Translations under genes and position numbers: made by a program
Assembly (NCBI RefSeq): GCF_023155855.1
Contig: NZ_JAKNUT010000001.1
Span: 806,001 to 870,000, forward strand
Direction of reading: 5' to 3'
DNA from: Microbacterium aoyamense
GTDB taxonomy: Bacteria; Actinomycetota; Actinomycetes; Actinomycetales; Microbacteriaceae
DNA length: 64,000 nt
Notes under the pieces: generated by a model
The model's input: the letters and a program-made list of their open reading frames with translations, nothing else
What the model was told of the DNA's origin: nothing
The model's database searches: none
In this document: piece after piece, positions 17,480-26,347 of the stretch
Numbering within the stretch: position 1 is the first letter of the stretch
Layout of the letters: the number at the start of each line of letters is the position of its first letter

Positions 17480-18129
17480 GGGTCGAGCTCCGGGCGGCGG
17501 CGAAAGGGCGGGCGCTCTCCGCGACGGACGCCGCCTACGAATCCGGCCGCGCCGTCCTCGTGTGCGAAGAGACCGAGCAGCGCCCGACGGTGCTCGGCCT
17601 GCTCGCATCCGGCCGCCTCCGTCCGAGCGCGGGCGAGGTCGCGATCGACGGACGTGTGGATGCCGCATCCCTTCGCCGCCGCGTCGCGCTCGTCGACGCG
17701 CCCGATGTGTCCGACCCCGACCCGAACGTCCTCGTCGCGGGTGTCGTCGCGGAAGAGCTCATGTTCGCGGGCCGGCGCTCCGACCCGATCGCAGCGCGCC
17801 GCTGGCTCGCGGGCCGGGGATTCGACGAGCTCGCATCGGTGCCCATCAGCTCCGTCGACCCCGCTGCGCGACTGCGCATCCTGTGCGAGCTCGCGGCGCT
17901 CCGCGAGGGCGTCGAGGGCATCGTGCTCGTCTCGCCCGATCGACACGGCGGCGAACCCGCCGTGTGGTGGGGCCTCGCCGAGGAACTCGCCGAGCGTGGT
18001 CTCGCTGTGCTCGTGATCGCCGGGCGGGCATCGCAGACGGCCCTCGCCGCTACGACGCGCGGACGTGTCGGACGCCCCCTGAAGCCGTCGCGGGCCGGTC
18101 GCCTCCGCCGTACGGGGGTCGCGCGGTGA
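17476..18129 (+). CDS. Degenerate ABC-type ATPase-like protein
   Basis: A 217-residue protein with the layout of an ABC ATPase domain but none of its catalytic motifs. The stretch LLASGRLRPSAGEVAIDG (from about residue 40) aligns with the region just after a Walker A loop, but the loop position reads CEETEQRPT with no Gly or Lys. In place of LSGGQ is SVDPAAR (about residue 130), and in place of Walker B and Glu is IVLVSPDRHG. It probably does not hydrolyse ATP and may act as a regulatory or structural partner of the membrane protein encoded next, with which it overlaps (GTGA). The family assignment is by pattern and remains uncertain. Confidence 0.6.
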   Translation: MRVELRAAAKGRALSATDAAYESGRAVLVCEETEQRPTVLGLLASGRLRPSAGEVAIDGRVDAASLRRRVALVDAPDVSDPDPNVLVAGVVAEELMFAGRRSDPIAARRWLAGRGFDELASVPISSVDPAARLRILCELAALREGVEGIVLVSPDRHGGEPAVWWGLAEELAERGLAVLVIAGRASQTALAATTRGRVGRPLKPSRAGRLRRTGVAR

Positions 18130-19937
18130 AGATTCCGCAGATGGTCCTCGCCGAACTGCGGCGCCTGTTCTCGTCACGCATGTCGATCATCGCCCTCGTG
18201 GCGCTGCTCGCCGTGCCGATCCTCTACGGCGGCCTGTATCTGTGGGCCAACCAGGACCCGTATGGGCGTCTCGCGCAGGTGCCCGTCGCGCTCGTCGTCG
18301 AAGACACCGGCGCGACGATCGACGGCGTACCGCGCAACCTCGGCGACGAAGTCGCCGGCGATCTGCTCGACGGCGGCACCTTCGACTGGCACCGGGTGAG
18401 CGCCGCTGCGGCCGACGCGGGGCTCACGGACGGCACATACGACTTCTCGATCGAGCTGCCGGCCGACTTCACGGCATCCATCTCCTCCATCACGTCCGGC
18501 GACCCCCGCCAGGCGACCCTGCAGCTGCGGACGAACGACGCCAACAACTACCTCGCCACGACGATCGGCACACAGGCCGTCGAGAAGATCCGCGCCACGG
18601 TTGCCGAAAAGGTCGTGAGCGAAGCGGGGCTGACCCTGCTCGACGCGCTCGCGACGATCCGCGTGCAGTTGTTGGATGCCGCATCCGGCGCGGCACGTCT
18701 CGTCGACGGTCTCGCCTCCGCCGGCACCGGTGCGAGCGCCCTGACCGACGGGGCGACGCAACTCGCCACCGGCACCGCCGAGCTGCGCGACGGCTCGGCC
18801 CGACTCGCGGACGGAGCGCAGCAGGTGGCCGCCGGAACGCGGCAGCTCGCCGAGGTCGCAGGGCGCGTCGGCGACGCCGCGGCCGAGATCACGGCATCCC
18901 TCCCCCAGGTCCGCTCGGACGTCGCCGACATCCTCGCCGCGCGCGGTCTGACCCCGGCCGAGATCGATGAGGTCCTCGCGGCGCTCGATCCTCTGGGCGC
19001 GAAGGTCGACGCGGTCGACCAGCGCGTGCAGTCCGCGGTCGGAGAGATCGACCGTTTGGATGCCGGAGCTCAACAGGTCGCGAGCGGCAGCGCGCAGCTG
19101 GCTCAGGGCGCGGCGGCCGCCGCCGACGGCGCCGCCCGCCTGCACGCCGGCGGTGCCGCGCTCGGCACGGGTCTCGCCCAGCTCTCCGATGGAGCGACCC
19201 AGCTTCGGGACGGCCTGCAGTCGGGCGCCGGACAGCTTCCCGATGCGGATGCCGCGACCCGCCAGAAGCAGGCGGCGACGATCGCCGATCCTGTCGACAT
19301 CGATACCGCGACCGACGCCCAGGCGCAGAACTACGGGGCAGGGCTCGCGCCCTTCTTCGCGGCGCTCGCCGCGTGGATCGGGATCTACGCGCTCTTCCTC
19401 ATCGTCAAGCCGATCTCGCGTCGCGCGGTGACGGCGCTGCACTCCCCGATCCGCGTGACGCTCGCCGGATGGGCGACTCCGGCGCTCCTCGGCGGAGTGC
19501 AGATGGTCGGGCTCTTCGCGGTGCTCTCACTCGCGCTCGGGTTCCAGTTCGCGAATCCGCTCGCGACCCTCGGCATCCTGCTGCTCGCCTCGGCGACGTA
19601 TGCCGCGATCATCCTCGCCCTGAACGTCTGGTTCGGCTCCGTCGGCCAGTTCCTCGGCCTCGTCCTCATGGTGCTGCAGCTCGTGACGGCCGGCGGCACG
19701 TTCCCCTGGCAGACCCTGCCCGCGCCGCTGGCCGCCCTGCATCACGTGCTGCCGATGAGCTCCGTCGTCGACGCCATGCGGCAGGTGATGTACGGCGGCG
19801 ATCTCAGCCGCGTGTGGCTCGACCTGGGGGTTCTGCTCGTGTGGCTGGGCGCCGCCGTCGCCGTCGCGGCGATCGGCGTCACCCGCATGACCCATTTCCG
19901 CACGCTGCGCGATCTGCAGCCCAGTCTGATCGGCTGA
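18126..19937 (+). CDS. YhgE/Pip family membrane protein
   Basis: A 603-residue protein with one N-terminal membrane helix (about 18-40), a large extracytoplasmic region, and five to six C-terminal helices (about 410-595) resembling ABC-2 permeases. The extracytoplasmic region contains repeats of the type LxxGAxxLxxGxxxLxDG (about 200-400), predicted to form a long coiled coil, as is typical of the family. Relatives include lactococcal Pip and B. subtilis YueB, both phage receptors, and type VII secretion EsaA. The GTG start overlaps the preceding stop. Function here is unknown: transport, secretion or envelope organisation are possible. Confidence 0.8.
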   Translation: MKIPQMVLAELRRLFSSRMSIIALVALLAVPILYGGLYLWANQDPYGRLAQVPVALVVEDTGATIDGVPRNLGDEVAGDLLDGGTFDWHRVSAAAADAGLTDGTYDFSIELPADFTASISSITSGDPRQATLQLRTNDANNYLATTIGTQAVEKIRATVAEKVVSEAGLTLLDALATIRVQLLDAASGAARLVDGLASAGTGASALTDGATQLATGTAELRDGSARLADGAQQVAAGTRQLAEVAGRVGDAAAEITASLPQVRSDVADILAARGLTPAEIDEVLAALDPLGAKVDAVDQRVQSAVGEIDRLDAGAQQVASGSAQLAQGAAAAADGAARLHAGGAALGTGLAQLSDGATQLRDGLQSGAGQLPDADAATRQKQAATIADPVDIDTATDAQAQNYGAGLAPFFAALAAWIGIYALFLIVKPISRRAVTALHSPIRVTLAGWATPALLGGVQMVGLFAVLSLALGFQFANPLATLGILLLASATYAAIILALNVWFGSVGQFLGLVLMVLQLVTAGGTFPWQTLPAPLAALHHVLPMSSVVDAMRQVMYGGDLSRVWLDLGVLLVWLGAAVAVAAIGVTRMTHFRTLRDLQPSLIG

Positions 19938-19959
19938 CCTCTCGACGGACCGAACATTA

Positions 19960-20015
19960 TTCGGGATCGAGCGGCCAGCCGGGTTACGATGCCAGACGGT
20001 GCCGCTCGACCCGAA
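19960..20015. repeat. Imperfect inverted repeat downstream of the YhgE gene
   Basis: The arm TTCGGGATCGAGCGGC (19960-19975) pairs with 20001-20015 except for one extra A. A -10-like TACGAT (19985-19990) lies in the 25-base spacer. It may terminate the TetR-YhgE unit or act as an operator for the penicillin acylase gene. Confidence 0.45.
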
Positions 20016-20083
20016 CGGGAGGCACTGAGTTCCGTCGTGCACGGCACGGCGTATCTGGGGACCGCTCTGGAAGAGATGCATCG

Positions 20084-22708
20084 ATGACGACGTCCACGCC
20101 CGAACAGACCGAGGCCGAGACCGACCCCGCGCCGCGCAAGCGTTCCGTCGGCCGCACGATCGGCATCTGGGCGTTCGGCGTCGTCGCCGGCATCACCGTC
20201 ATCGCGCTCGTCGCGGCGGGGTTCCTCGTCTTCACGATCCAGCGCTCGTTCCCGCAGCTCGACGGCACGGTCGCGGTGGAAGGCCTGGGCGACGACGTCA
20301 CCGTGCAGCGCGATGCCCTCGGCATCCCGACGATCACCGCCGACGACACCCACGACCTGTTCTTCGCGCAGGGGTACGTGCACGCGCAGGACCGTTTCTG
20401 GGAGATGGACTTCCGTCGGCACGTCACGAGCGGCCGCCTCTCGGAGCTGTTCGGCGAGTCGCAGTTGGCGACCGACCGATTCCTGCGGACGCTCGGCTGG
20501 CGCGAGGTCGCCGAGCAGGAGGTCGCGGCGCTGAGCCCCGAGAGCCGCGCGTACTACGACGCGTACGCCGAGGGCGTCAACGCCTACCTCGCCGACCACA
20601 ACGGGGCGGATGCCTCGTTCGAGTACGCGGTCCTGGGTCTGCAGAACAGCGACTACGAGATCGAGCCGTGGACCCCGGCGGACTCCGTCGCGTGGCTCAA
20701 GGCCATGGCGTGGGACCTCCGCTCCAACCTCGAGGAGGAGGCGCAGCGCGCGATCCTCGCCCAGACGTACGACGCCGAAGCCCTCGACGCGCTGTACCCC
20801 GACTACCCGTTCGACACGAACCCCGTGATCGTCCCCGAGATCTCGACCGTGCCCGCCGTGGGAACCGCCGGCGAAGAAGAGGCGTCCGGAGAGGGCGAGC
20901 TCTCGGTCGCGACGGCATCGATCGAGTGGTCCGAGGTCGACGGCGTCGTCGAGGCTGTCAGCGCCCTCGTCGGCGGCGCGGGAGAGGGCATCGGCTCGAA
21001 CTCCTGGGTCGTGTCGGGCAGCCTGACCGACACCGGCATGCCGCTCCTCGCGAACGACCCGCACCTCGGCGCCGCACTGCCGAGCGTCTGGCACCAGATC
21101 GGTCTGAAGTGCCGCACGGTCAGCGAGGCGTGCGCCTTCGACGTCTCGGGCTTCGGCTTCTCGGGCGTGCCCGGCGTCATCATCGGCCACAACGCGCAGA
21201 TCGCGTGGGGCTTCACGAACCTCACGACCGACGTCACCGACCTGTACATCGAGAAGGTGGACGGCGACGAGTACTGGCGCGATGACGAGCTGGTCCCCCT
21301 CGACGAGCGCACCGAGACGATCAAGGTCGCCGGCGGCGAAGACGAGGAGCTCGTCATCCGCTCCACGATCAACGGTCCGATCGTCTCGGGACTCACCGAG
21401 GACTACGACGCGATCGCCGCCGATCCGTACATCGGCGGCGACGACGGCGCGCAGGAGCCCGAAGACGCCCCCGACGGCGAGTACGCCGTGAGCCTCAAGT
21501 GGACGGCGCTGACCCCGGGCTCGACCGCCGAGGCGGTCTTCGCGCTCAACGTCGCGCAGGACTTCGACGGCTTCCGGCACGCGGCATCGCTCTTCGACGT
21601 CCCCGCGCAGAACCTCATCTACGCCGACGTCGACGGCAACATCGGCTACCAGACGCCGGGAAGGCTCCCGATCCGCGGAGCGGGTGACGGTTGGATGCCG
21701 CAGCCCGGTTGGGACTCGGCCTACGACTGGACCGGGTTCATCCCGTTCGAGGAGCTCCCCGTCGTCTACAACCCCGCCGAGGGCTACATCGTCACCGCCA
21801 ACAACGCGGTGGTGGACGCCGACTACCCCTATTTCCTCACGCGGGACTGGGACTACGGCTGGCGCGCGGCGCGCATCGAGGACCTCATCCAGCGCAAGGC
21901 CGCCGAGGGCCCCATCACGGCGGACGTCATGCGCGACATCCAGGCCGACAACGAGTTCCACATGGGCAAGCGCCTGACAGCGGCGTTCATGGATGTCTCG
22001 ACGGGCCGCCAGGGACCCGACGCCGCCCTGGACCTGCTGCGCACGTGGAACGCGCAGAACGACGCGGATTCGGATGCGGCGGCCTACGCGAACGTGCTGT
22101 GGGACGAGCTCGTGCAGAACCTGTTCGTCCGTGGCCGCGAGAATCCTGCGCCGACGACCGACCAGGCGCGCCTGTTCCTCGTCGTGGACGCGATCCTCGC
22201 CGACCCGGGCTCGGACTGGTGGCAGAACGAAGAGCTCGACATCCCCGGCCGCGAAGCCATGCTCGCGCGCAGTGCGGAAGGTGCCTACGACCGACTCGCG
22301 TCGCTGCAGGGCGACAACCTCTCGAAGTGGAACTGGGGCTCGCTCCACGCTCTGCCGCTGCGCAGCGACACCTTCGGCTCCTCCGGCATCGCGCCGATCG
22401 AGATGCTCTTCAACCGCGGTCCGTACGCGGTCGGTGGCGGATCATCCATCGTCAACGCGACGGGGTGGGACATCGGCGGCGACTTCGCGACCGTGACCGT
22501 GCCGTCGATGCGCATGGTGGTCGACCTGTCGGATTTCGACGCGTCGCGCTGGAACCACCTGACCGGCACGAGCGGTCACACGTTCCACCCGAACTACGTC
22601 GACCAGACCGAGAACTGGCAGAAGGCGATCCTCACGCCGTGGGCGTTCTCAGCGGATGCCGTGGCCGCCGCGACCACGAACACTCTCACGCTCACGCCGG
22701 CGGGCTGA
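20084..22708 (+). CDS. Penicillin acylase family protein (Ntn hydrolase)
   Basis: An 874-residue precursor of the Ntn-hydrolase family. An N-terminal hydrophobic segment (about 27-52) serves as a signal anchor. The alpha region follows (GIPTITADDTHDLFFAQGYVHAQDR, about 80-104), then a linker, then the autocatalytic site G-S-N-S-W-V-V with the nucleophile Ser305, and the beta chain with NDPHL and later VTANNAV motifs. Maturation would cleave before Ser305. Family members hydrolyse amide side chains, including penicillins and acyl-homoserine lactones; the natural substrate is unknown. The ATG at 20084 is preceded by GGAAGAG-like purines. It is convergent with the last gene of the Mrp operon, 3 bases apart. 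Confidence 0.9.
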   Translation: MTTSTPEQTEAETDPAPRKRSVGRTIGIWAFGVVAGITVIALVAAGFLVFTIQRSFPQLDGTVAVEGLGDDVTVQRDALGIPTITADDTHDLFFAQGYVHAQDRFWEMDFRRHVTSGRLSELFGESQLATDRFLRTLGWREVAEQEVAALSPESRAYYDAYAEGVNAYLADHNGADASFEYAVLGLQNSDYEIEPWTPADSVAWLKAMAWDLRSNLEEEAQRAILAQTYDAEALDALYPDYPFDTNPVIVPEISTVPAVGTAGEEEASGEGELSVATASIEWSEVDGVVEAVSALVGGAGEGIGSNSWVVSGSLTDTGMPLLANDPHLGAALPSVWHQIGLKCRTVSEACAFDVSGFGFSGVPGVIIGHNAQIAWGFTNLTTDVTDLYIEKVDGDEYWRDDELVPLDERTETIKVAGGEDEELVIRSTINGPIVSGLTEDYDAIAADPYIGGDDGAQEPEDAPDGEYAVSLKWTALTPGSTAEAVFALNVAQDFDGFRHAASLFDVPAQNLIYADVDGNIGYQTPGRLPIRGAGDGWMPQPGWDSAYDWTGFIPFEELPVVYNPAEGYIVTANNAVVDADYPYFLTRDWDYGWRAARIEDLIQRKAAEGPITADVMRDIQADNEFHMGKRLTAAFMDVSTGRQGPDAALDLLRTWNAQNDADSDAAAYANVLWDELVQNLFVRGRENPAPTTDQARLFLVVDAILADPGSDWWQNEELDIPGREAMLARSAEGAYDRLASLQGDNLSKWNWGSLHALPLRSDTFGSSGIAPIEMLFNRGPYAVGGGSSIVNATGWDIGGDFATVTVPSMRMVVDLSDFDASRWNHLTGTSGHTFHPNYVDQTENWQKAILTPWAFSADAVAAATTNTLTLTPAG

Positions 22709-22711
22709 GCC

Positions 22712-23068
22712 TCAGCGGGCCGGTGCGAACACCGCGGCGGCCGCCGCGATCTCGAGCTCGGTCGTCACCCGAACCCGGTAGTCGCACGCTCGCACGTGGG
22801 CGAGGAAGTCGGCGTCCGGCGCGACGCCGTACTTCTTCACGTAGTAGGTGACCGGCCCGGTCCAGACGAACTCACCGTCGGTGCGGATCGTGAGCGGCAC
22901 GACTTTCGCATCGCCGTCCAGTACGTCGGTCCCGAGCGTGTTGGTGTGCATCACCACCGCGCCCGCCTCGAGGTATGCCCCGATCCGGCACGCCTCCTCG
23001 TCGGTCAGCCGCTCCTCGGCGATGAGCGGCGGTTCGCTCCCCGCGCGGAAGACCGAAACCTGTTTCAT
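22712..23068 (-). CDS. Unrecognised 118-residue protein at the end of the Mrp operon
   Basis: A soluble protein with no membrane segment or signal peptide. It contains a run of acidic residues (AEERLTDEEACRIGAYLEAG) and a segment (KVVPLTIRTDGEFVWTGPVTYYV) rich in beta-type residues, ending in an alanine-rich helix. I do not recognise the family. Its ATG lies 4 bases after the mrpG stop, so it is almost certainly the seventh cistron of the antiporter operon. It may simply be a passenger, or a cytoplasmic accessory of the antiporter. Confidence 0.7.
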   Translation of the reverse strand: MKQVSVFRAGSEPPLIAEERLTDEEACRIGAYLEAGAVVMHTNTLGTDVLDGDAKVVPLTIRTDGEFVWTGPVTYYVKKYGVAPDADFLAHVRACDYRVRVTTELEIAAAAAVFAPAR

Positions 23069-23072
23069 CGCC

Positions 23073-23435
23073 CTACCCGCCCGCCGCGGGGGGCGTGCGG
23101 CGCGACTCGGCGAGCTCGTCGACGAACAGCGAGTTCTCGTCGATCGTGCCGTTGCGGTATGCCTGACGCCCGACCATGTGTGCCGAGAGCGGCGCCGTCG
23201 CGAGTTGGATCAGGACGACGGGGACGAGGAAGGCGACGACGGGCCACGAGCGCAGCGACAGCGCGATCGCGAGACAGATGAGGATCAGCCCGAGCACCTG
23301 CGGCTTGGTCGCCGCGTGGAGGCGGGTCGGGACGTCGCGGAAGCGCAGCAGGCCGATCGCCGCGGTGAGGCACAGCAGCGCGCCGATGAGGATGAGGATC
23401 AGCGCGGCGAGGTCCAGCAGAGCATCCGTCGTCAT
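23073..23435 (-). CDS. mrpG: Mrp antiporter subunit G
   Basis: A 120-residue membrane protein with three helices (about residues 4-25, 40-60 and 65-85). The GLLRFRDVPTRLHAATKPQVLGL stretch of MnhG/PhaG is visible across residues 28-50. The C-terminal tail is polar. It is a core subunit of the multi-protein Na+(K+)/H+ antiporter. The start overlaps the mrpF stop as ATGA. Confidence 0.92.
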   Translation of the reverse strand: MTTDALLDLAALILILIGALLCLTAAIGLLRFRDVPTRLHAATKPQVLGLILICLAIALSLRSWPVVAFLVPVVLIQLATAPLSAHMVGRQAYRNGTIDENSLFVDELAESRRTPPAAGG

Positions 23436-23701
23436 GACTGCTGCCCATCCCTTCTCGCGACGAAGCGCGCGATGGAGATCGAGCCGAACACCCCGACCGC
23501 GGCGATGATGAGCAGCACCGGCAGGGTACGCGTGTGGTGGTTGATGGCCATCTCGGCACCGAGCACGCACATGATCAGGGTCAGCAGGACATCCGAGGCC
23601 ACAGCACGGTCGAGGATCGACGGTCCGACGATGATGCGCCACAGCGTGAGCAGCGCGGCGATGCCGAAGACGGCGTAGATCACGATCAAGAGCGCACTCA
23701 C
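23432..23701 (-). CDS. mrpF: Mrp antiporter subunit F
   Basis: An 89-residue protein with three membrane helices and the family motif RIIVGPSILDRAVASD (about residues 22-37), as in MnhF/PhaF. The GTG start overlaps the mrpE TGA by 4 bases (GTGA), and its own stop overlaps mrpG. Confidence 0.92.
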   Translation of the reverse strand: MSALLIVIYAVFGIAALLTLWRIIVGPSILDRAVASDVLLTLIMCVLGAEMAINHHTRTLPVLLIIAAVGVFGSISIARFVARRDGQQS

Positions 23702-24264
23702 GCAGCGACCTCCCGTTCTTCGCGCAGCTGTCGGACCTGGGCCCGCGAGCCCACCGCCATGACGATGCGCCGCTCCCACCGCAGGACGCTCTCGCGCTGC
23801 TTCACGACGTCCCGCTCGCTGCGCACGCCGATGACGTGCAGGTAGATGATGCGGCGATCGCGGTCGATGTCGACGACGAGGGATCCGGGGATGAGGGATG
23901 CCGTGACCGCGGTGTGGGTCATGATCAGGTCGTCGTCGACGATGAGCGGCACGGCGATGATCGCCGTGCCCGGCTGTCGCCGGAGGTCCAGGACCTGCCA
24001 GGCGACGGTGAGAGACCCCATCACGAGGGCGCCGAGGAACTCCAGGACGAACAGCGCCCCGTAGGCGATGTTCACGCGCCCCGAGAGCTCGACCGGCGGC
24101 AGCCGGAATACGCGGGTGACCACGATGGCCGCCACGACTCCGGTCAGGAACGCGAGCCACGTGAACTGGCCCCACAGCAGCATCCAGATCGCGATGAGCC
24201 AGACGAAGAACGGAAGCTGGCGCCAGAGCTGCGCGAGGAAGGCGGGCTTGGTGTCGGGACTCAC
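23698..24264 (-). CDS. mrpE: Mrp antiporter subunit E
   Basis: A 188-residue protein. Two or three N-terminal helices (about residues 13-95) are followed by the MnhE soluble region with LTASLIPGS-like AVTASLIPGSLVVDID (about 120-135) and a charged C-terminal helix. Subunit E supports assembly of the antiporter. The GTG start overlaps the mrpD stop (GTGA). The tail of about 50 residues beyond the family core is Arg/Glu-rich. Confidence 0.9.
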   Translation of the reverse strand: MSPDTKPAFLAQLWRQLPFFVWLIAIWMLLWGQFTWLAFLTGVVAAIVVTRVFRLPPVELSGRVNIAYGALFVLEFLGALVMGSLTVAWQVLDLRRQPGTAIIAVPLIVDDDLIMTHTAVTASLIPGSLVVDIDRDRRIIYLHVIGVRSERDVVKQRESVLRWERRIVMAVGSRAQVRQLREEREVAA

Positions 24265-25814
24265 TGGCCGGCCTCCTCTTCGAGTTGCGAGATGCTGACC
24301 GGCTCGAGGAGGGATGCCCCGATCCGGGCGCACACGTCGTACAGAGGCCCTGCGAACACCGTGAGCGCGACGGTGACGGCGACCATGCCCGCGGTCGCCG
24401 CCGTCATGATCTTCGGGATCACGCGGCGCTCGGTCTGCACACCGCCGGGCGCGGCGCCGAGGTACGAGATGCGCGCCTCGGTCTCGGCCGAGTCGTCCTC
24501 CTCGCGCCAGAACGAGAGGTTCCAGGCACGCATGAGCGCGTAGAGCGTCAGCAGGCTCGTGATGACTCCCGCGACGATGAGGACCATCATGAGCGGTGTG
24601 CCGACTTCGGCCGCGGCATCGAAAAGGGCGAACTTGCCGATGAATCCCGAGAAGGGGGGCAGGCCGCCCAGGTTGACGGCCGGGATGAAGTACAGCACCG
24701 CGATGATGGGGGCTGCGCGCATGAGGCCCTTGACGCGCAGGATCGAGGTGCTGCCGGCGCGCCGCTCGATCAGGCCTACGGCGAGGAACAGGGTCGTCTG
24801 CACCACGATGTGGTGGACCATGTAATAGATCGTCGCGCCGATCGCGGCGGGCGTCGCTATCGCGAGGCCGAAGATCATGTAGCCGACGTGGCTCACGAGC
24901 GTGAACGACAGGATGCGTTTGAGCTCGGCCTGCGCGACGGCACCGAGCACGCCGACGATCATCGTGGCGAGCGCGACGATGAGCAGCAGGACGTTGACGT
25001 CGTTGTCGCGGAAGAGCTCGGTCTCGGTGCGGATGATGGCGTACACGCCGACCTTCGTCAGCAGTCCGGCGAAGACGGCCGTGACCGGCGCGGGCGCCGT
25101 GGGATAGGAGTCGGGAAGCCAGAACGACAGGGGGAAGACAGCGGCCTTGATGGCGAACGCGAGCAGCAGCATGAGGTGCAGCGCGAGCTGCGTCTCCTGC
25201 GGGATCTCGGTCATCCGCTCCGAGATCTGCACCATGTTGACGGTGCCGAGGGCACCGTAGATCATCGCGATCGCGGCGAGGAACAGGATCGACGACACGA
25301 GCGACACGACGATGTAGACGACGCCTGTGCGGATGCGGGACTCGGTCGAGCCGAGCGTGATGAGCACGTACGAGGCCACGAGCAGGATCTCGAACCCGAC
25401 GTACAGGTTGAACAGATCGCCCGCGATGAACGCGTTGAAGATGCCCGCCGCCAGGATGAGGTACGACGGGTGGAAGATCGAGATCGGCGTGTCGTCGTCG
25501 CCGTCCGCGGCACCCTGACCCACCGAGAAGAGCAGGACCGCGAGCAGCACGATGCTCGAGACCACGACCAGCAGCGCCGCGAGCCGGTCGACATAGAGCA
25601 CGATGCCGAAGGGAATCGGCCAGCCGCCGACCGAGACGGCGATGGGCACGCCGGTCTGGTCGACGGCGAAGAGCAGGACGGCCGCGATGACGCAGACCAC
25701 GCTGAGCGTCACGATCGACACGACGACCTGCGTCCGGCGATGGCGTCCGGCGATGAGGGCGATCGCCGCGCCGAGCAGCGGCAGCGTCACGAGAAGGGGG
25801 ACGAGGGCGCTCAC
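24261..25814 (-). CDS. mrpD: Mrp antiporter subunit D
   Basis: A 517-residue polytopic protein with about fourteen helices, homologous to NuoL/M/N proton-channel subunits. The conserved proton-path lysine and glutamate regions lie within LHLMLLLAFAIKAAVFPLSFWLPD (about residues 205-228) and the LKRILSFTLVSHVGY segment (about 300), where K and H are the family's key residues. It forms one of the two ion-translocating units with subunit A. It overlaps mrpC upstream and mrpE downstream by 4 bases each. Confidence 0.95.
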   Translation of the reverse strand: MSALVPLLVTLPLLGAAIALIAGRHRRTQVVVSIVTLSVVCVIAAVLLFAVDQTGVPIAVSVGGWPIPFGIVLYVDRLAALLVVVSSIVLLAVLLFSVGQGAADGDDDTPISIFHPSYLILAAGIFNAFIAGDLFNLYVGFEILLVASYVLITLGSTESRIRTGVVYIVVSLVSSILFLAAIAMIYGALGTVNMVQISERMTEIPQETQLALHLMLLLAFAIKAAVFPLSFWLPDSYPTAPAPVTAVFAGLLTKVGVYAIIRTETELFRDNDVNVLLLIVALATMIVGVLGAVAQAELKRILSFTLVSHVGYMIFGLAIATPAAIGATIYYMVHHIVVQTTLFLAVGLIERRAGSTSILRVKGLMRAAPIIAVLYFIPAVNLGGLPPFSGFIGKFALFDAAAEVGTPLMMVLIVAGVITSLLTLYALMRAWNLSFWREEDDSAETEARISYLGAAPGGVQTERRVIPKIMTAATAGMVAVTVALTVFAGPLYDVCARIGASLLEPVSISQLEEEAGQ

Positions 25815-26347
25815 GCGTCGTCGCCTCCCTCGCGTCGGGGCCGGTCGACGGGGGCGTCGTCGCGGAGGGATGCGACATCCCGGCTTCCGAGGACCGTGAT
25901 CGGCGCGGTGTCGGTGCCGACGAAGTCGGTCGTCACGCCGTCGTCCTCGTCTTCGATCTCGGTCTCGTCATCCATCGCCTCTTCGGCCTCGACGTTGCGG
26001 GCGCGCAGGGCGACGTCGGCCTCGTCGTCTTCGACGATGTCGGCCTGGCCGAGCTGCCACGACCGGTAGATGAGGGCGAGGAGGAACGCCGAGACGGCGA
26101 AGGTGATGACGATGGCGGTCAGGGTCAGCGCCTGCGGCAGCGGGTCGGACATCTCGTCGGTCGCGGCCGCGCCGAAGAACGGCGCCGCACCGGGCCGGCC
26201 CATGACGATCAGCAGAAGGAGGTTGGCCGCATTGCCGAGCAGCAGGAATCCGATGAGCACACGCGTGAGGCTGCGCTCGAGCATCGCGTAGACGCCGCAG
26301 GCGAACAGCACGGCCATGATGATGATGAGCACGAGCGACACGGTCAC
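25811..26347 (-). CDS. mrpC: Mrp antiporter subunit C
   Basis: A 178-residue NuoK-like subunit with three helices in the first 100 residues and the motif GFLLLGNAANLLLLI (about residues 33-47), then PLPQALTLTAIVITFAVSAF. An acidic cytoplasmic tail of about 70 residues, rich in Asp and Glu, follows; such extensions occur in actinobacterial MnhC. The GTG start overlaps the stop of the subunit A gene (GTGA). Confidence 0.92.
   Translation of the reverse strand: MTVSLVLIIIMAVLFACGVYAMLERSLTRVLIGFLLLGNAANLLLLIVMGRPGAAPFFGAAATDEMSDPLPQALTLTAIVITFAVSAFLLALIYRSWQLGQADIVEDDEADVALRARNVEAEEAMDDETEIEDEDDGVTTDFVGTDTAPITVLGSRDVASLRDDAPVDRPRREGGDDA

Noticed and set aside
24285..26069. A 594-residue plus-strand frame rich in Asp, His and Arg
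   Set aside because: It is antisense to mrpC and mrpD, and its composition is that expected from reversed hydrophobic codons.
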